Part shown: piece after piece, positions 11,139-24,491 of the stretch
Position numbering within the stretch: the stretch's first letter is position 1
Layout: each line of letters opens with the position of its first letter
DNA from: Phoebastria nigripes
Taxonomy: Eukaryota > Chordata > Aves > Procellariiformes > Diomedeidae
Reading direction: 5' to 3'
DNA length: 64,000 nt
Assembly: GCA_035582835.1 (NCBI GenBank)
Contig: JAYKAV010002042.1
Span: 412,212-476,211 of the forward strand
Notes under the pieces: generated by a model
Told to the model about the DNA's origin: nothing
The model's database searches: none
The model's input: the letters and a program-made list of their open reading frames with translations, nothing else
Position numbers and translations under genes: made by a program

Positions 11139-14100
11139 ACAGTGTTCCCCACTCAGTAATTAAAAATTTTAAAACATTGTCTGGTGGGAAGTTTAGGTTT
11201 CTCATGTTAAGAAGTGGTATATAATTTCATTAGATGGTAAAATGAGACTATCATCATATAACATTTGTGTCCACTTTGCCCTATAATAGGGACAAAAATA
11301 TTCTTAGGTCATAAATACCAATGGACCTTAGTCATAATTGTATAGTTCCTTCATTATGTTACTGTAGTGCAGCAGGGTCGTCTTCATGGCCGTATTGAAA
11401 GCCCACACCCAGGGCTGACTGGGAGTGCCTAGTCCTGGACTGATAATCCCGCACGCACAGGTCACCGTGGGTGCTCTTGGGCATCTAAAAACCGGCCTGT
11501 TGCTGCAAAAATTCAGGAGAAGTTACATCCTGTATACTTTTCATATGGGACGTGGCTACCATAGCAAATACCCTGTATGTGGAGCATCTGATGTCCCTGG
11601 TCAGAGGCTGAAGCAACCTGGGGCTTCTTTCCCACCGGGGTCCCTTGTCTGGACCCGAGGGGCCCGTGCATTAGCTGGCACCACAATGTACACTTTGAAC
11701 CCTTTGGGCTGCTTACCCATTTGTTACCTCTACACTTTCTGATTTGTTAAGTAATGAGACAACAGAGTGGAACAGATACAGTGATGCAGGCTTTCAGCAT
11801 TAAGTCCATTTTGTAATAGTTCTATGCCTGGAAGTTCATTTAAGATCTGTATCACCGCCGAGGCTGAATCAGGACCAGAGTCCAGCTGTGTGAGGTACTG
11901 GGTATATTTACCCAAGCACGGTGTCTCAGGTACATGTAGCCCACCATGTCAGGTACATACAACATCTGTTCCCTACCCCTGCAATGAACAGGTTCTTTCA
12001 TTTGGTGGCAACAGCTTAATAGGATTGCAAAAGCTGTACATGCCAGTCATCCCATTGCGGGGTAATTTCTAATGACCTGCCTCTCTGTTGTGCCTCATTC
12101 GTGGAAGAAGCTGTCACACAGCTCATCAGAGTGAATTTAGCCCCATTTGTACTTGTCTGTCAAGTGTCTGAGCTCTTGCTTAAGCATCTCGCTTACCACA
12201 GCGAGGAGGTACTAAAGGTTATTGTTGTCCTGTCTTTTTTAATTATAGCAGAACAGTATTTTAATAAATGGTGACAGAAGTAAACAAGTATCAGAATAGA
12301 AAATGAAGGATTGTATTATACCAGAGCTATTACTTAGCATCCCACAACAAATCAGTTGGTTGGTAGCTGTAATACGTTATTGCTGAGGACCTGCATTAGC
12401 AATAGCCTTGTTTCCAAGGCTTTGATATATATATCCAGTCTTTGCTATGTTATTAATATTCACAGGACGAGAGAAATATAACCATGAATAACTATCTAGC
12501 AATAGACCATTTGGGAAAGACACAAAGGTATTGATTTCTATTTTGCAATGTTCGGTGATCATTAATTTCCCCACACCAGTTGCCATAATTAAGTTAAGGT
12601 TCTCTCTCCTGAGTGTGAACAAATGATAGCATATCAAACAGTCAGGGGTTTGATGTGCAATGAACAAAACCAGATTTTTCACCCCAGCTCCCACCTTTTA
12701 GGGCAAGTAAAGGCTCTCCCTGTAACTCTTAACTCTTTTTCATGCATATCAGGATGGGATCTGAACTGTTGAAAACTTGGGTAATTAATATTTTCTGTCT
12801 GACACAATACGGTGACTGAGCAGGCAGGTGCCCACATCGGTTGGTGCTGATGCTCCCTTTACAGGGCTTGACGTCCCAAGGATCCAAATGCTGCTCAGGC
12901 CGTCCACACGCTGGGGCAGATGCAAGTACTCGGGGGGTCCTGAGCAGAGCCAGAGGCNGTCGCAGCTCCAGTGGAGAGGCTGGGGACCAAACTGAGTGTC
13001 TCAGACTTTACATTAGTTACTTGCTCCGGGTACTCTGCGTCGCTGGAGCTTCCCGTACTGACCCCAGTGAGAAAATCAGGCATCTCAATGCCATTCTGCA
13101 TTAATTATATTTCTCCTTTCATTTCTCCATGTCTCTGAAACCAGGTTTTCTTCTAACTTGGCGTATTCCTTAGAGCTCAGTGAGATCTGTGGAATATTTT
13201 TCAAATACTGAGCAATTACGGAGCTTTTTGGATGCGGCTCCCAGGGAAAATCGTCTCATATGTGTGTCTGATTTGAGAACAGGTAAACTGTTTGAATTTA
13301 CATTTACATGCATGAAAATCACCTCTGGGCTGAGATTAAGCCCAGAAAGTGTCAGCCCCAAAGGCACTAGTTTGACAGAACTTCTAGGAAATGTAAATGA
13401 GGGTTAAGAACTGAATTTGTTGTTGAGCAATTATCTTCAAAGCAACTAATACTAACCAATCTTCTGCACAAAATGATGAAGTTCTCTTGCATGCAAGAAA
13501 CAGGCTGCAAAATCCTCCGGTAGCTGCAGTCGTGTGATATGCTAAGTCTTCAGTAATGGAAAAAAGGGCTGAGAATAGGCAGGACAAGAGTGTGGGACAC
13601 TGGCTGGAGACTCAGATTGTAGAAATCTTGCAGCCAAAAGTACCGAGTGAAGCAACACGTGGTAGGAAGGGCTGCAGGGGCAGGCTGGGGTTGGTTCTTT
13701 GCCTTTGGAGGCTGAGGATGTTGTTCTCTGACGCCTTTGCCTCTCCCAGGATGATGTAATTCAGGTTTGAGCAAGTCGTGTCAGTGCCCAAACTCATGTT
13801 CAGACTCAGGTCCAAATCTTTCTCAACCACTCTGCTGAACTGTTACTGTGTAAAATGACAGNCTGGGGTTTCTGTCTCGCAGTATGGTATTAGAAAGGAA
13901 GGGAGTGTCCTCTGCCCTCAAGAAGAGAGAGGTTTCCTTCGTATTTTACTCTCACTGATGATTTATTACATCCAAAGAAACACTTTTTCTTCTTAAGCTT
14001 CAGCTTTGGAAAATTACAATTCTACATTTCCAAAGCCAACTTAGTTCTTGCAGTTTGCAGTTTAACAGAACAGCTATGTTAGGGTCATCTCTCTGCAAGA

Positions 14101-15990
14101 AGTACTACTAATCTAAAAACTTTGAATAAATCTTGCCGAAGTTTTCTTTGAGTTTTATGGTAAAAAGTACTAAATGTATATAAAAAGACAGGAATACAAA
14201 ATGTGATGGTTATATGTCATTTAAATGACAATAGTATGAGTTAAATGTGTGTTTGCTTTTTAAAGATAATGGAGTCCTGCTTCTTGCAGATTAGCTAATA
14301 GAAATCGTGTGATTAAGGAGCTAATGCAGTTTAAAACAGCTTTCTCGTTACAATAATAAGAAAACTAAATTTTGCTCTTGGTTTCACTTTACTGGGTTCA
14401 TCAGCAATTGGAAAGTTGAAAACAAGCTGGTACCCAGCTCTATACCCATCCTGGGAATACAATTCAGCACTCAGAATATGACAGACTCCTATTTATCACC
14501 AGAGAAAGAAAATTGTATCAGTCAACTGTTCTTTACTGGAAGCAAAATCATACTTTGTTGCTTGATTTCAGTGTCTANGGTTCTGGTCTCAGTGCTGCCC
14601 CCTTTCCTAGGCAGGAGGCATTCAATGATTTGTATGTTTCAATTAAGTTGCTATAAAAAATGAGTAGCTTGAGGGCACTGGTTTATTACTGGTATCCAAC
14701 TCTGTTTTCATTTACTAAATGACATTCTGAAAGCTTCTATTCTGAACATAATCACCTTAGGGTATCCACTGAGCACAGCCCTGGATGATTCAATTATTGC
14801 CGAATGCTCTTCTCTCCCCAGAACATAGGGCTTCGCGCATTAGCAGCGTGTTTAGTGTTTCACAGTTGTTCTCTTTGCACTCATCAGGGTTTTCCCAGGA
14901 ACAGGCTGGAAGGATACAACTTGCTGCTGCTTCCTGAAAACACGTTATCTTTATGTCTCTTCTCACAGTAGCTGACTTCTCCAGATGAGTGTGTTAAAGC
15001 TGATGGACGTATTTTTTAATTCTGTTTCTTTACAGCTATGCTTTCCCCTTACTGTTTATGAAACCTTTGCATACTTTTCATAAAGCTAAATTACAGAAAT
15101 TTACAGGACATGCTTTGTCTACATGGATTGTCAGACAAAAATACAGTTTCCACAAAGTTTTCTTGGGAGCTGGTGTCAGAGAATCAAAATCACCATCAGC
15201 ACATTGCTCCGTTTCCGAAACTGTCCCATATTCCACAGAACGTGGAATAGTCCAGACCAAGAGTTAAACCGTGAATTTCAGAGCTGCAGCAGGTCTGCAA
15301 TTTACAGGTCAGAGCTCTCAATAAATTCGCAGAGCTATGAAAATGAATTTTATAGTTGAGAACAAAAAGCTGAAAAGAAGGAACGTGTCAAAGCTCACGC
15401 ATCCTTTCTGAAGGACCATCAGGAGTGAATGCATTAGCAAGTGCTGAACTTCAATATTCTTGATTTTGTACAATTTTCCAAATTTCAGTTTACCTGCTAC
15501 CCCGCATTTAATAGGCAATTTTTGAATAACAATACAGTAGCCACTGGCTGAACTGCCATGTATTTGAGGATTTCCTTAGTCATTAGTGAAAATCAGAAAT
15601 GTGCAGGTTAGCTCAAGTCCCTTATCAGTAGTTATCCAAGGTAATTTTGTGCACCCCTCTCTCCTGACCCCTCAGCTGCTGCTGTTCCATTGCCAGTACT
15701 ATTCCACCATATCCCTGGATGTGTGCTTCTCCTTCCTGACTAATCTAGGTACACACACTCAACACAAGTTTGAAATCTTTTTCCCCTCTGGTTTACTGCT
15801 CAACACCTCAGCCATCTCAGCTGCCCCAGCAGCTCAGTCCAAACACATACACCAGAGCCACTGGGCACACTGGCATTTTAGTCACTCAATCTTAAACTTT
15901 CTCAGGCCTTTTATGGTGATGTGATGGGCTTGAAACATTTAGTAAAAGCATGGCAGATTTGACAAACTTCTGGTGAACCAAGGTGTCCTT

Positions 15991-16075
15991 CAGTAGCTCA
16001 GCTGGTGGGCTGCGGGGGGAGCCAGAGCTGTCAGGGTCCCCTGAGCTGGTACAGGGTCAAGTTTCCATATTCCCT
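15991..16075 (+). repeat. Possible tRNA-derived relic
   Basis: CAGTAGCTCAGCTGGTGGGC (15991-16010) is close to a tRNA D arm (TAGCTCAGYTGGTNGAGC), and CAGGGTCAAGTTTCC (16052-16066) to a B box. The gap between the boxes is about 60 bp, longer than in ordinary tRNAs, so an insertion, a long variable arm or coincidence is possible. Confidence 0.3.
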
Positions 16076-17190
16076 GTGCCCTAGTCAGGAGCTGGGAAAT
16101 CATGGCAAAGACTTTCATATGTGCAGCTCAGGGCACTTCTGTTTATGCAAGGGTCTTCTGAGTCCATGGACTTAAGACAGGTCACCTCAAACACCTCAAA
16201 ACTGTCAAGCCTGGAGCTCATGACAGGCGCTGGCTGCTCCTGGTGTTGCTGTTGTCAATGACTTGGTTCTTGATTTCCTATCAAAGAATGTGTCGTTGCA
16301 TCCTTGTCCTTCAGATGGGAAATCAAGAGGCATTGGCAAAGGCCAGAGCCAAACACTTTTTTCCTGGTATTTCTGAAAGGTGAATATGTTTGAATTTCAG
16401 TTTGGAAGAAAATTTAGAAAAATCACTTTTGATCCTGCTGAAAATTAAACTGAATTTCTACATCTACTGCATGTGGCAAATAGTGTAGACACATACCTTC
16501 CCAGCTGCTCAACAACCCCAGAGCAAACGGAAGAATGTAAGAAATAATGGCAGCGTTCATGAGTCTCAGGAGGAACAAATGCTTGACAGAATATGGAAGC
16601 AGAGATGGCCTTACTGAAGACCAGAAAATTGGTATTTTTTTTCTCTTTTCTAACCTGAAAATAGATTTTTATTTCTAAAAGAACATGAATGGCATACTAA
16701 TTCCCCAAGGACTGATTTTTGCAGCCATTCAAGCTTGGCAACCAACAAAAATGTATTAGACCTTAACTTCTATTGCTTCTGTAGTGCATATGCAGTTGTA
16801 AAAAAATGGGATACAAGAGGAAGTCAAGGCATAAAATATGAATCGAGGCTTTATGAAGGCATTGTTAAAAACTTGCCATCTGTGAAGAGACGAGGTTTAA
16901 TATTTCTTCCATCTGCAATTCAGTGAACTTGCACCAATGCAAATCTGATTAAATCAAAGGGGTAGCCACTTCCAATTATTTTTATTAATGACCACAGCTA
17001 TAATCACTCTATAAACATAGAATTTCTGACACTTAATAGAAAGATTTGACCTTGTAAAGCTTAAACCCATTAGTTCATTTGGCCTGGCCTTCTGTCTATC
17101 TCATGGCTTGTGTTGAGAACAGAATTTGGTTGTTTAGCTTCAACATCCTTACCCGAAACTCATCCTGTCTTGCCTTGGAGACAAAAATTT

Positions 17191-17192
17191 AA

Positions 17193-17224
<32 letters not shown>

Positions 17225-17235
17225 AAAACAAAACC
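17191..17235 (+). repeat. (AAAAC)n simple repeat
   Basis: A-rich tract with AAAAC pentamers, interrupted by an ACC. Such tracts can mark an insertion tail, but no element was recognised next to it. Confidence 0.95.
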
Positions 17236-20200
17236 AAGCAGAATCTACCACATTCCTTGGTAGTTTGATCTGGAGTTAACTTCTCTTGTCTGAAAACCAT
17301 ACGCTTAACTTTTAATTTGAATTTGTCTGTCCTCACATTCCAGACATTCTTCTTGTGCTCTCTTCCTGGAATGAAGAGATCTTCACTGTCAGGTACCACT
17401 GCATTCTGATAAAACTATTTCTCAAACTTCTTTTTTAGATAGGCGAAATTAGTGCTGCTCACTATGCCATTACTTTATCCAATACTTAAATAATTCCTGT
17501 GGCTGTTTTTTGAAACCTCTCAATTTTTTCAAAAAGGATGTCAAAGCTGTCCCCAACATCCTTCCCTAATTATTATTTCCCTGACATATCCCTAAGGATC
17601 AAATTACACAGTTACTTTTCCCACAGCATTACACAGCTATTTCTCCACTCAGTCCTTTTTGGAATCACTGACTTCATGATCACAGCATCTTTTCGAAGGA
17701 TGCAGTCACTCACCTGAAGAAGGAATGAGTTTTACCTCCTAAGGGCAGGGGCTTTTTGGCCGTATCTGCAGTGATGGAGGGCAGGTGAGAAGGTGNGGGA
17801 AAGTTACAGACTGTGGGAAAAAAATAATTTTGTTTCTAAGGAAAGCTTGAAAATCCCTTTGCGGTTGTCGTGGGGCAGGATGATGCGTTTTGAGCTTGAC
17901 AGTTCAGCAGTGTGGAAATGGAGGAGCAGGAAACACGAGGGCATTTGGGTGGGAAGTGAGTAGCGTGTGCCTCCCATTTGCTGGGATGGTGATAGGTCAG
18001 GTTTATTGCTCACAGTATGGATACACAATGATACTGCCCTGATGATTCTGTCATATTTTCAGTACGTTTGTAGTAACTTCGCTGAAAAATGGTACATTTT
18101 AAGTTGAAAATCTCTTTTCACATACGTTCCAGTCAGAGTCAGCCTCTTGAAAATCCATTTAAAGAGTAAATCACAGGCCTCTGAAGAGAGAGGCAGGAAA
18201 ATTTTAAAAGCACTAAATTCAGCGATTTGGAATAAAGGAAGCTTAAAACAGACAACATCTGTTGTTTTCAATCCCATGGGATTTTCTGCTTTTTTTCCAA
18301 ATCCCAGCCCTTAATGAAGAGCAATGTCAGATTTAGAAAGGACAAAAAAAATGGTTTATACAAAATTAGAAATGTGTCTGGAAATCTGAAATCCTTGAGT
18401 ATGTAAGCCAGCATCTGCTCCAGATCTTTCTTTGCTAATGGAGAGAGGTCCAGGTATTGTGTGATCACAACAGTTTTCAAATACTACCATATATTTAATC
18501 AATCTACATTGGCATGAATATTGGCTGAAGAAAAAGGATTTCAGTTTAATTTTTAATGGCCAAAACCAGCTGCAGAATTGGACCCAAAGTTTTTTAGAAA
18601 GGTGGGAGGTCTCTGCACAACTTTAAGTGGAATTGCCATGGCATATACAATAGCATAGGCTACTAAAATGGTTGTGGGATCACATAAATTTCAGGGAAAT
18701 GCAAAATGTTTCCAAGAATAACCAGGGTTATTAAGATATTGCTAGAAATATTCTTTTATAGTCAACAGGTTTTTTAATACTAAATTTCAGCATACTAAGT
18801 AGATGTATATGTAAATCACATTCTGTCAAAATAACTTCTTGTATAAACTTTGTTTTCTTAAGGGTTTGGAAAACTTTAAAGCAGTTCTGAGGTATTGAGT
18901 CAACATACCAATGTCTTAACAACATCGTAGCTGGTACTGCAGGACTCTTCAAGAATCCTGTGATTTCCAGCTTGAGTGTTAGAAAAGGAAGTGTAAAGGA
19001 AAGGATTCTGAAAATGGCTACAACACTTCACACTTCCCCTTGCCGCAGGTACAGGAATGGCCTTTTGGCAGTATAAGCTTGTCACATGCATCAACATATT
19101 TTTGTACATTATGCCATGAAGCCAGACCGTGAAATTGCTGAATTATATAGTGATCTGGAAACAAACTGGCTTGCTATGCAGATTTCTCGCTTAAGAGGGG
19201 AATAAAGTTGATCGTGCAATGTAAACCTGAGCTTTTCTGCCATAAGTATATCCCTGAAATTCTACATTCTATCCTGCTTGCAAGTGAAAGTTCATGCACC
19301 CTCAGCTATGTGAGGGAAAACCAGGCAAAATCTTTAGGTGCTTTGTTAGCAGTTGATCTGGTCTGGAGGGATCTGTCTTAAGTTATTGCTGTTCCTTGGT
19401 CAGCAAGTTGCACTGGTCAGGAGTGCCACCAAACCAACATCCCTTGCCCTGCTGAAAATACAATTGCCATCCTTTTTTCCATCAGATATGTCTTGTCTCT
19501 GACATTCGTGCTGTTGCAACCTTTCGGCTGGTCTTCAGAGCCCTACTGCAGTCCATTGTGCAGTTATCTTCTTACTCAAGGCACCAGCAAATCTGGCATG
19601 TGCCGACCCTCCCTGCCAGCTGCCTTTGGCTGCCACACAACATTCAAGCACTTGTTTACCCATTTGCAAAGACCTGCAAACTGCAGGTCAAATTAACCTT
19701 AATGATCCTTCAGGGTTTGCAGTCCAGAGGCACTCAGCTGGGATGCTGAAACTTTATGTCCCAGGGAAGAAGATTTTGGAGGAGGACNGCATGGCCCTCT
19801 CAGGGGCTGGTCGACCCATTGGAGTTCACTCCCTAGACACATGCAGAAAGAGCCACGCAACAGAGCTCTTTGCTTATAGACTCTCTTCTTCCCCTCAATA
19901 ATTACATTTGCTTAGGCAAATGAAGAGCTGACAGGCTGAAATGTAGGCTGAAAGGCATGTGGTGCTAAGGAAGCCCTTCCCTTTGCACATACATACTATT
20001 ACATGCCTATAGCAATAACAATTCTAATTTGTCCATGAGCTGCACTGAGGAGTACTTTCAAGATATACATCTCTATTAAGCTATTTCACAGAGTCTTTAC
20101 AAGCAGCTTGTGTATGGAAAGAATTCAAAAGCTCTGGAGTGCATCACAGATACATTTGTTAAAGCAATGTGCGTATGGCTATTTTTTGTTAACAGACTAG

Positions 20201-21844
20201 AGAGTAATGAAAAACTTAGTCATGTAACTTCAGCTCTATATTGCTGTTCTTGTTAATGCTGCTACCACATCTCTGATACAGCAGAGTTGCAGTGGTACAA
20301 GGGAGGATTAGCTTGATTCCTAGCTTTATTAATGATGCTGATATAGTTATTTTGTAAGGTCCTTATTATTTTAGCTTATCTTTGACTGTTCTGAGAGTTA
20401 TGTATGCAAGTAAAAAGAAGGGGCATTTACTCTGGGGTAAATCCACCGACTCAGTTGAATATTGACAGCTTTATCTGGATTTAAGGCACTGTATATAGGA
20501 TCCAAATCTGAGCCAACTTCTGACTGTGAGCACATAGCATTTCTTTTTGTGAATTTGGTACTGTTTCAATGCTTGCAGTAGTCCTGTAAGTCTAGATGGT
20601 TTAAGGTTCATTCGCTGTGCGAGCTGACCATCTGCTCTCAGTAATTGGAAATTCACTTCCAGTATTAATAAACTGTTCCTGTGTTCTTGCATGTCTCTAA
20701 AATGCCTCAAGCAACTGTTCCTTCCTGAAATGGAAAAGTCACAGCAGCTGTGGTATTCACAAGGACTTCGGTGCTTGTCTCTTGCTACATTTCTGGCAGC
20801 AAATCACAAAGTGCAAATAACTTTTCTAACTGCCTAATAACTGCAAACCCATTAAGTGTAACTTCTGTGACACCAGAAAAAAAAACTTGCTTTAAAAGAA
20901 CCCTAATGGGATTAGAGAGTATGTGAACACCTGGGGTTGCTCTCAGGGCCGCCTGCTAAGTGGAACATGTTAGAGATAAGGACCCGGCTTCTCCTTGAGC
21001 GTTGGCCAGAGGAGCTGCGTGACGCCCAGCGGAGCTGGGCTGGAAGTGTGAGGTGGGGATGCACCTCCCCATCTCCCCCCTCCCTCCCCATCTCCTTCGT
21101 AAGGTGGAAGGATGCTCACACCACTTCCCACGTTTTTCTTTTGCTAACAAACCAACAGAATTCTGTCGTCTAAACAAAAAACTGTCTTCTTCATGAATGC
21201 AGCCGTATCTGTCTTACATTTATTTAGCCCCCTTTGATGAAGGACCAGTCCCAGGAAGGGCTCAAGGCACTGCTTTGCACAGTGCTTCCCTGGGCACTGG
21301 TTTGGCCTTCCGCTCTGGAGCTGCAGTCACAGCATGAGCTCCAGCATGGACATCCCTGCGCGCTGCATGGGGACAAGCCAAGCGCTGTGGCCAGAGGGTC
21401 CCTGTCAGCCCATGCTGGGAGGGCGGGCAGCCTCAGCCCACCGAGGCGAGGGGGCATCCACCGAAACACTCACTCCTGCACCTAGGTACTTATCAACAGC
21501 TACCACTAAGTACCCTTGTGAAATGCAAAAGCCAAAATCCTCTCCCACACTGAACTGCACAAGTTGTATATTTGGGCACAGACTACCTGATCGCCAGTTT
21601 CTTGGAAAACAGCTGTCAAAGGACAAAGTGACGCTCACATTTTGCATAATACTTTCATGCTTTGAGGTATCTGCCCACCAACCAGAAGGGACTTAAACCC
21701 ACAGACCTTAAATCTTAATAGAATATATGACCGCAGGCTTGCCAAGTACTTGAGGGCAATACAACGAAGAGGAATAAATATACATTTTCACTAAGGTCAT
21801 TGGTTTTTATTGGGCTGCCCTGAAATTTCATTTTAGGAATCGTG

Positions 21845-22130
21845 TGACATAGTTATGCTGTTTAATGATCTATGGCAAAAGTGTAGAAAACATGTCAGAG
21901 GTTGCAGAAGACACAAAAGTATTTAATTAATCCAGACGGCAGAAGATAAAGGGACTTAAACAGGACATAATTAAGCTAGGTATATGAACAGCACAACAGC
22001 AGATGAAATTCAACATTGCAGAAAGCAGGGCAATCAATAACTGCAAGGAATAATCTGATCTACATTGACCCTTTGCAGGTTTCTAGATAACCTGTAACAA
22101 ATTAAGTTTGCAAAAAGACATTTAACTCTG
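21845..22130 (+). mobile_element. Ancient CR1/L3-like LINE reverse-transcriptase relic
   Basis: This stretch matches, in order, the nucleotide pattern of a CR1/L3-type ORF2 around its catalytic box. TTTAATGATCTATGGCAAAAG (from 21861) corresponds to the FNDL segment; GTTGCAGAAGACACAAAAGT (21900-21919) to the FADDTK box, with the second Asp now encoding Glu; GATGAAATTCAACATTGC (22001-22018) to the MKFN motif; AATAATCTGATCTAC (22048-22062) and the TAGATAACCTGTAAC-like block (22084-22098) follow as expected. No long frame is open. It is far more decayed than the CR1 copies at the window ends, pointing to an old insertion. L2 clade is an alternative. Boundaries are approximate. Confidence 0.65.
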
Positions 22131-22380
22131 ATTTTCAGCCCTAGGCTCTGTAGGGGCCATGTTCCTTTGCCTCCTGTGGAAGTCGGGGTTTAATGTTCTC
22201 CCTTAGAGCGCCGCTCTGTACAGGTCTTGTCTCCAAATTTTTGCTGATTTCACTGTGTCTCTCACGCAGGGGTGTGATATGATCACTGAATAACCCAGCG
22301 AACCCCAGTTTTGACTCAGTTAAAACTGGAGAAACTGAGTTTCTGCCAGTATGGCTTCTTTTGCTTATACTATCCCTATG

Positions 22381-22404
22381 TGTTTCTCGGCGTACCGAGA
22401 AACA
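22381..22404. other. Perfect 10-bp-arm hairpin
   Basis: TGTTTCTCGG (22381-22390), loop CGTA, then CCGAGAAACA (22395-22404). The arms are fully complementary. The sequence could form a stable stem-loop in DNA or RNA; nothing nearby identifies a function. Confidence 0.9.
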
Positions 22405-22671
22405 TCCTCAGGTTTCTTCCCCGCACGCCAGCCTTCACCATGGTTTTTCTGTGCACGCATGTTTGTTGCTGTAGTTCTCCAACAAACTCCACTCGTTAAA
22501 TCCTGCTCACGCTTGACATCCTTTCTGTTGACTGCTGCAGCCTGCCAGGCTCCAATGAGTGATGTTCAAAAGGAAAAATTGATTTTAAAAGTGGCCCATT
22601 ATGTTTGACTACCTATTGTTTACCTTGGCCTCGTCACAGAGGAGTAGCTTCCCTCCAGCTAGCTGCATTGC

Positions 22672-22714
22672 GTGCTCCTCATCATCATCCTCCTCATCCA
22701 TCTCCTCCTCTGGG
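22672..22714 (+). repeat. TCC/ATC-rich pyrimidine-biased tract
   Basis: Degenerate triplet repeat of CTC, ATC and TCC, about 43 bp. The complementary strand would be GAG/GAT rich. Confidence 0.75.
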
Positions 22715-24280
22715 GTTTCCAGTTGCAGGTGAGCAGAGCTGGCTGCCTACAGCAGGTCCTGCTGCTCCCACCGGCCTGCCAGGGCTGGGGTGCCTTGCTC
22801 CGCAAACAAGATTTTAAGACTTTAATGCCGGAAGAAGAAATTTCTCATTTTTGGTGTTTCCCATTCCTCATCTCCTTTTCACTGGGTTCGGACAGCCGGG
22901 GCCAGGGCAGGCGTAAGGGCTTCACGGCCTCTAGCGGGCAACGGCCAGAGCTGCAGGACTTCCCAGCCACTACATAAATCCATGGAAAACTGTTTTTTTT
23001 AAATCAGTATATGTTTTCCCTGGTTCCCTGTGGAAACGAGGCTTATGCAAACACTCCCTCTGTGTGCGCTGTCTCCGCTTCACACCCTCAGCAGCTCTGG
23101 AGCCTGATTTCAGGTTAATTTGACAGAGGTGTGGAGATTTCACAACGAGCGCCTCTAGGGTTTGTGTCAATAGATGTGCCTGTGTNGAGGAGAAACTTCT
23201 AAGACTCTTTTTAACAGCAAGACTGTTACTGTACAACTTCACACAGTGCAAGACACCAAAATATCAGCATCAGAGAGAGATTACGTGTATGGAAAAAGCT
23301 GCTTGGAAATCCGTTGTGAATCAGGCTTATTTGTTCACGTGCTCATAGAAGTCCTGACCCTTAATTTTGTTTGATAATTTGGTTAGTGCAGACTCAAAGA
23401 ACATCACGTCTCTCCCATGGCACTGTCAGATAGTCCTGCTGGGAAGGGAGAGGGGAGACACTCCAGGTTGCTGGTACTGCCCAGACCATCACAGCGCACT
23501 GCCTGCTTCGTCGCTTATAAATCTAAACGGGTGTTTGAAAGACACCCCGATTCTTGTATTTGCTTTCTGTTTTTAGCTTCCCTATTCAGACTGGTTTATG
23601 ACAGCAGTCATTAAAATACAGCAAGTAAAAATGAAACTCATAGATAGATTCTTCATCAGAGTTCAGACAAGCTGTTCCCATATGTCAGTAAGAACAAAGG
23701 AATGAATATTCCTTTGACCATGAAATAAATCCTTTAGATTACTTAAAATGAAGAAAAACTTTCCTGAAAAATGGTTGCACGCGTGATACCTTTTCTCCTC
23801 CTTGTTTTTGCTTGGCTGTAGTAAAGAAGAGAGAAAAGATATGACTGGACTGCAGGCTCACTTTGGGTTAATCCAACAAAATAGGCAGTCCTTCAAGTGA
23901 ACAAGAAGGAAGCGTATCGTCTCTTCCATCATGTCTCACTTCTTGTAGCATATCATTTTTGTTTGAAAACCTCTTTCTCAAGTCAAATGTTGGATGCCTT
24001 GCTTCGCTTAGAGCATCTGAAAGTATTTTTTAAACATAGTGAAATGGTTTTAGGTTGAAGTTGTAGGAAGGTGATCTGTAAGTGTCCCTGAAGTGGTTAG
24101 GATCTGACTTCTCATTTTAAAAGCACTTATTTCTCATGTGTCACAAACACCTGAAAAGACAAAATTACTGGTAATGACTTTTCTGAGTTCATACCACAAA
24201 TGCCAAGCCTGCGAAGATTGAAAGTGACTCACATGGAACTATTCAGCTTTGTCCTTGGGTACAGAATATCTTGCAGAGGG

Positions 24281-24292
24281 TTTTTTTTTTTT
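24281..24292 (+). repeat. Poly-T run
   Basis: Twelve consecutive T. Confidence 0.9.
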
Positions 24293-24491
24293 CTCTCATT
24301 TTTCCTAGAAGTGATGTTTGAAAACAAAACCACAGTGTGGCCTTTTTGTGCTAGGAAGTCTTTGTTGCTTTTGCCAAGAGAGTTAGAGGAGGACAAGGCC
24401 GAGCATCATACGCTTTTGGTACACAAAAATATGTCTTAATTGGGACCATCTTAGGAGGTAGTAGAGCGATGTAAATGAAATCAAATCTCAC

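Larger units (their letters stand above)
10331..21844. other. Unique intergenic or intronic DNA
   Basis: Apart from the direct repeat at 11105, the AAAAC tract at 17191 and a possible tRNA-like relic at 15991, nothing is recognised. A moderately GC-rich patch lies at about 20.94-21.48 kb. Single Ns at 12958, 13862, 14578, 17796 and 19788. Confidence 0.6.

Noticed and set aside
17191..17235. AAAAC tract as a possible poly-A tail of a retrocopy
   Set aside because: No element, processed gene body or target-site duplication recognised beside it.
20937..21696. Several long frames on both strands in a GC-rich patch
   Set aside because: Both strands open together because stop codons are rare in GC-rich DNA; translations match nothing and show no domain.
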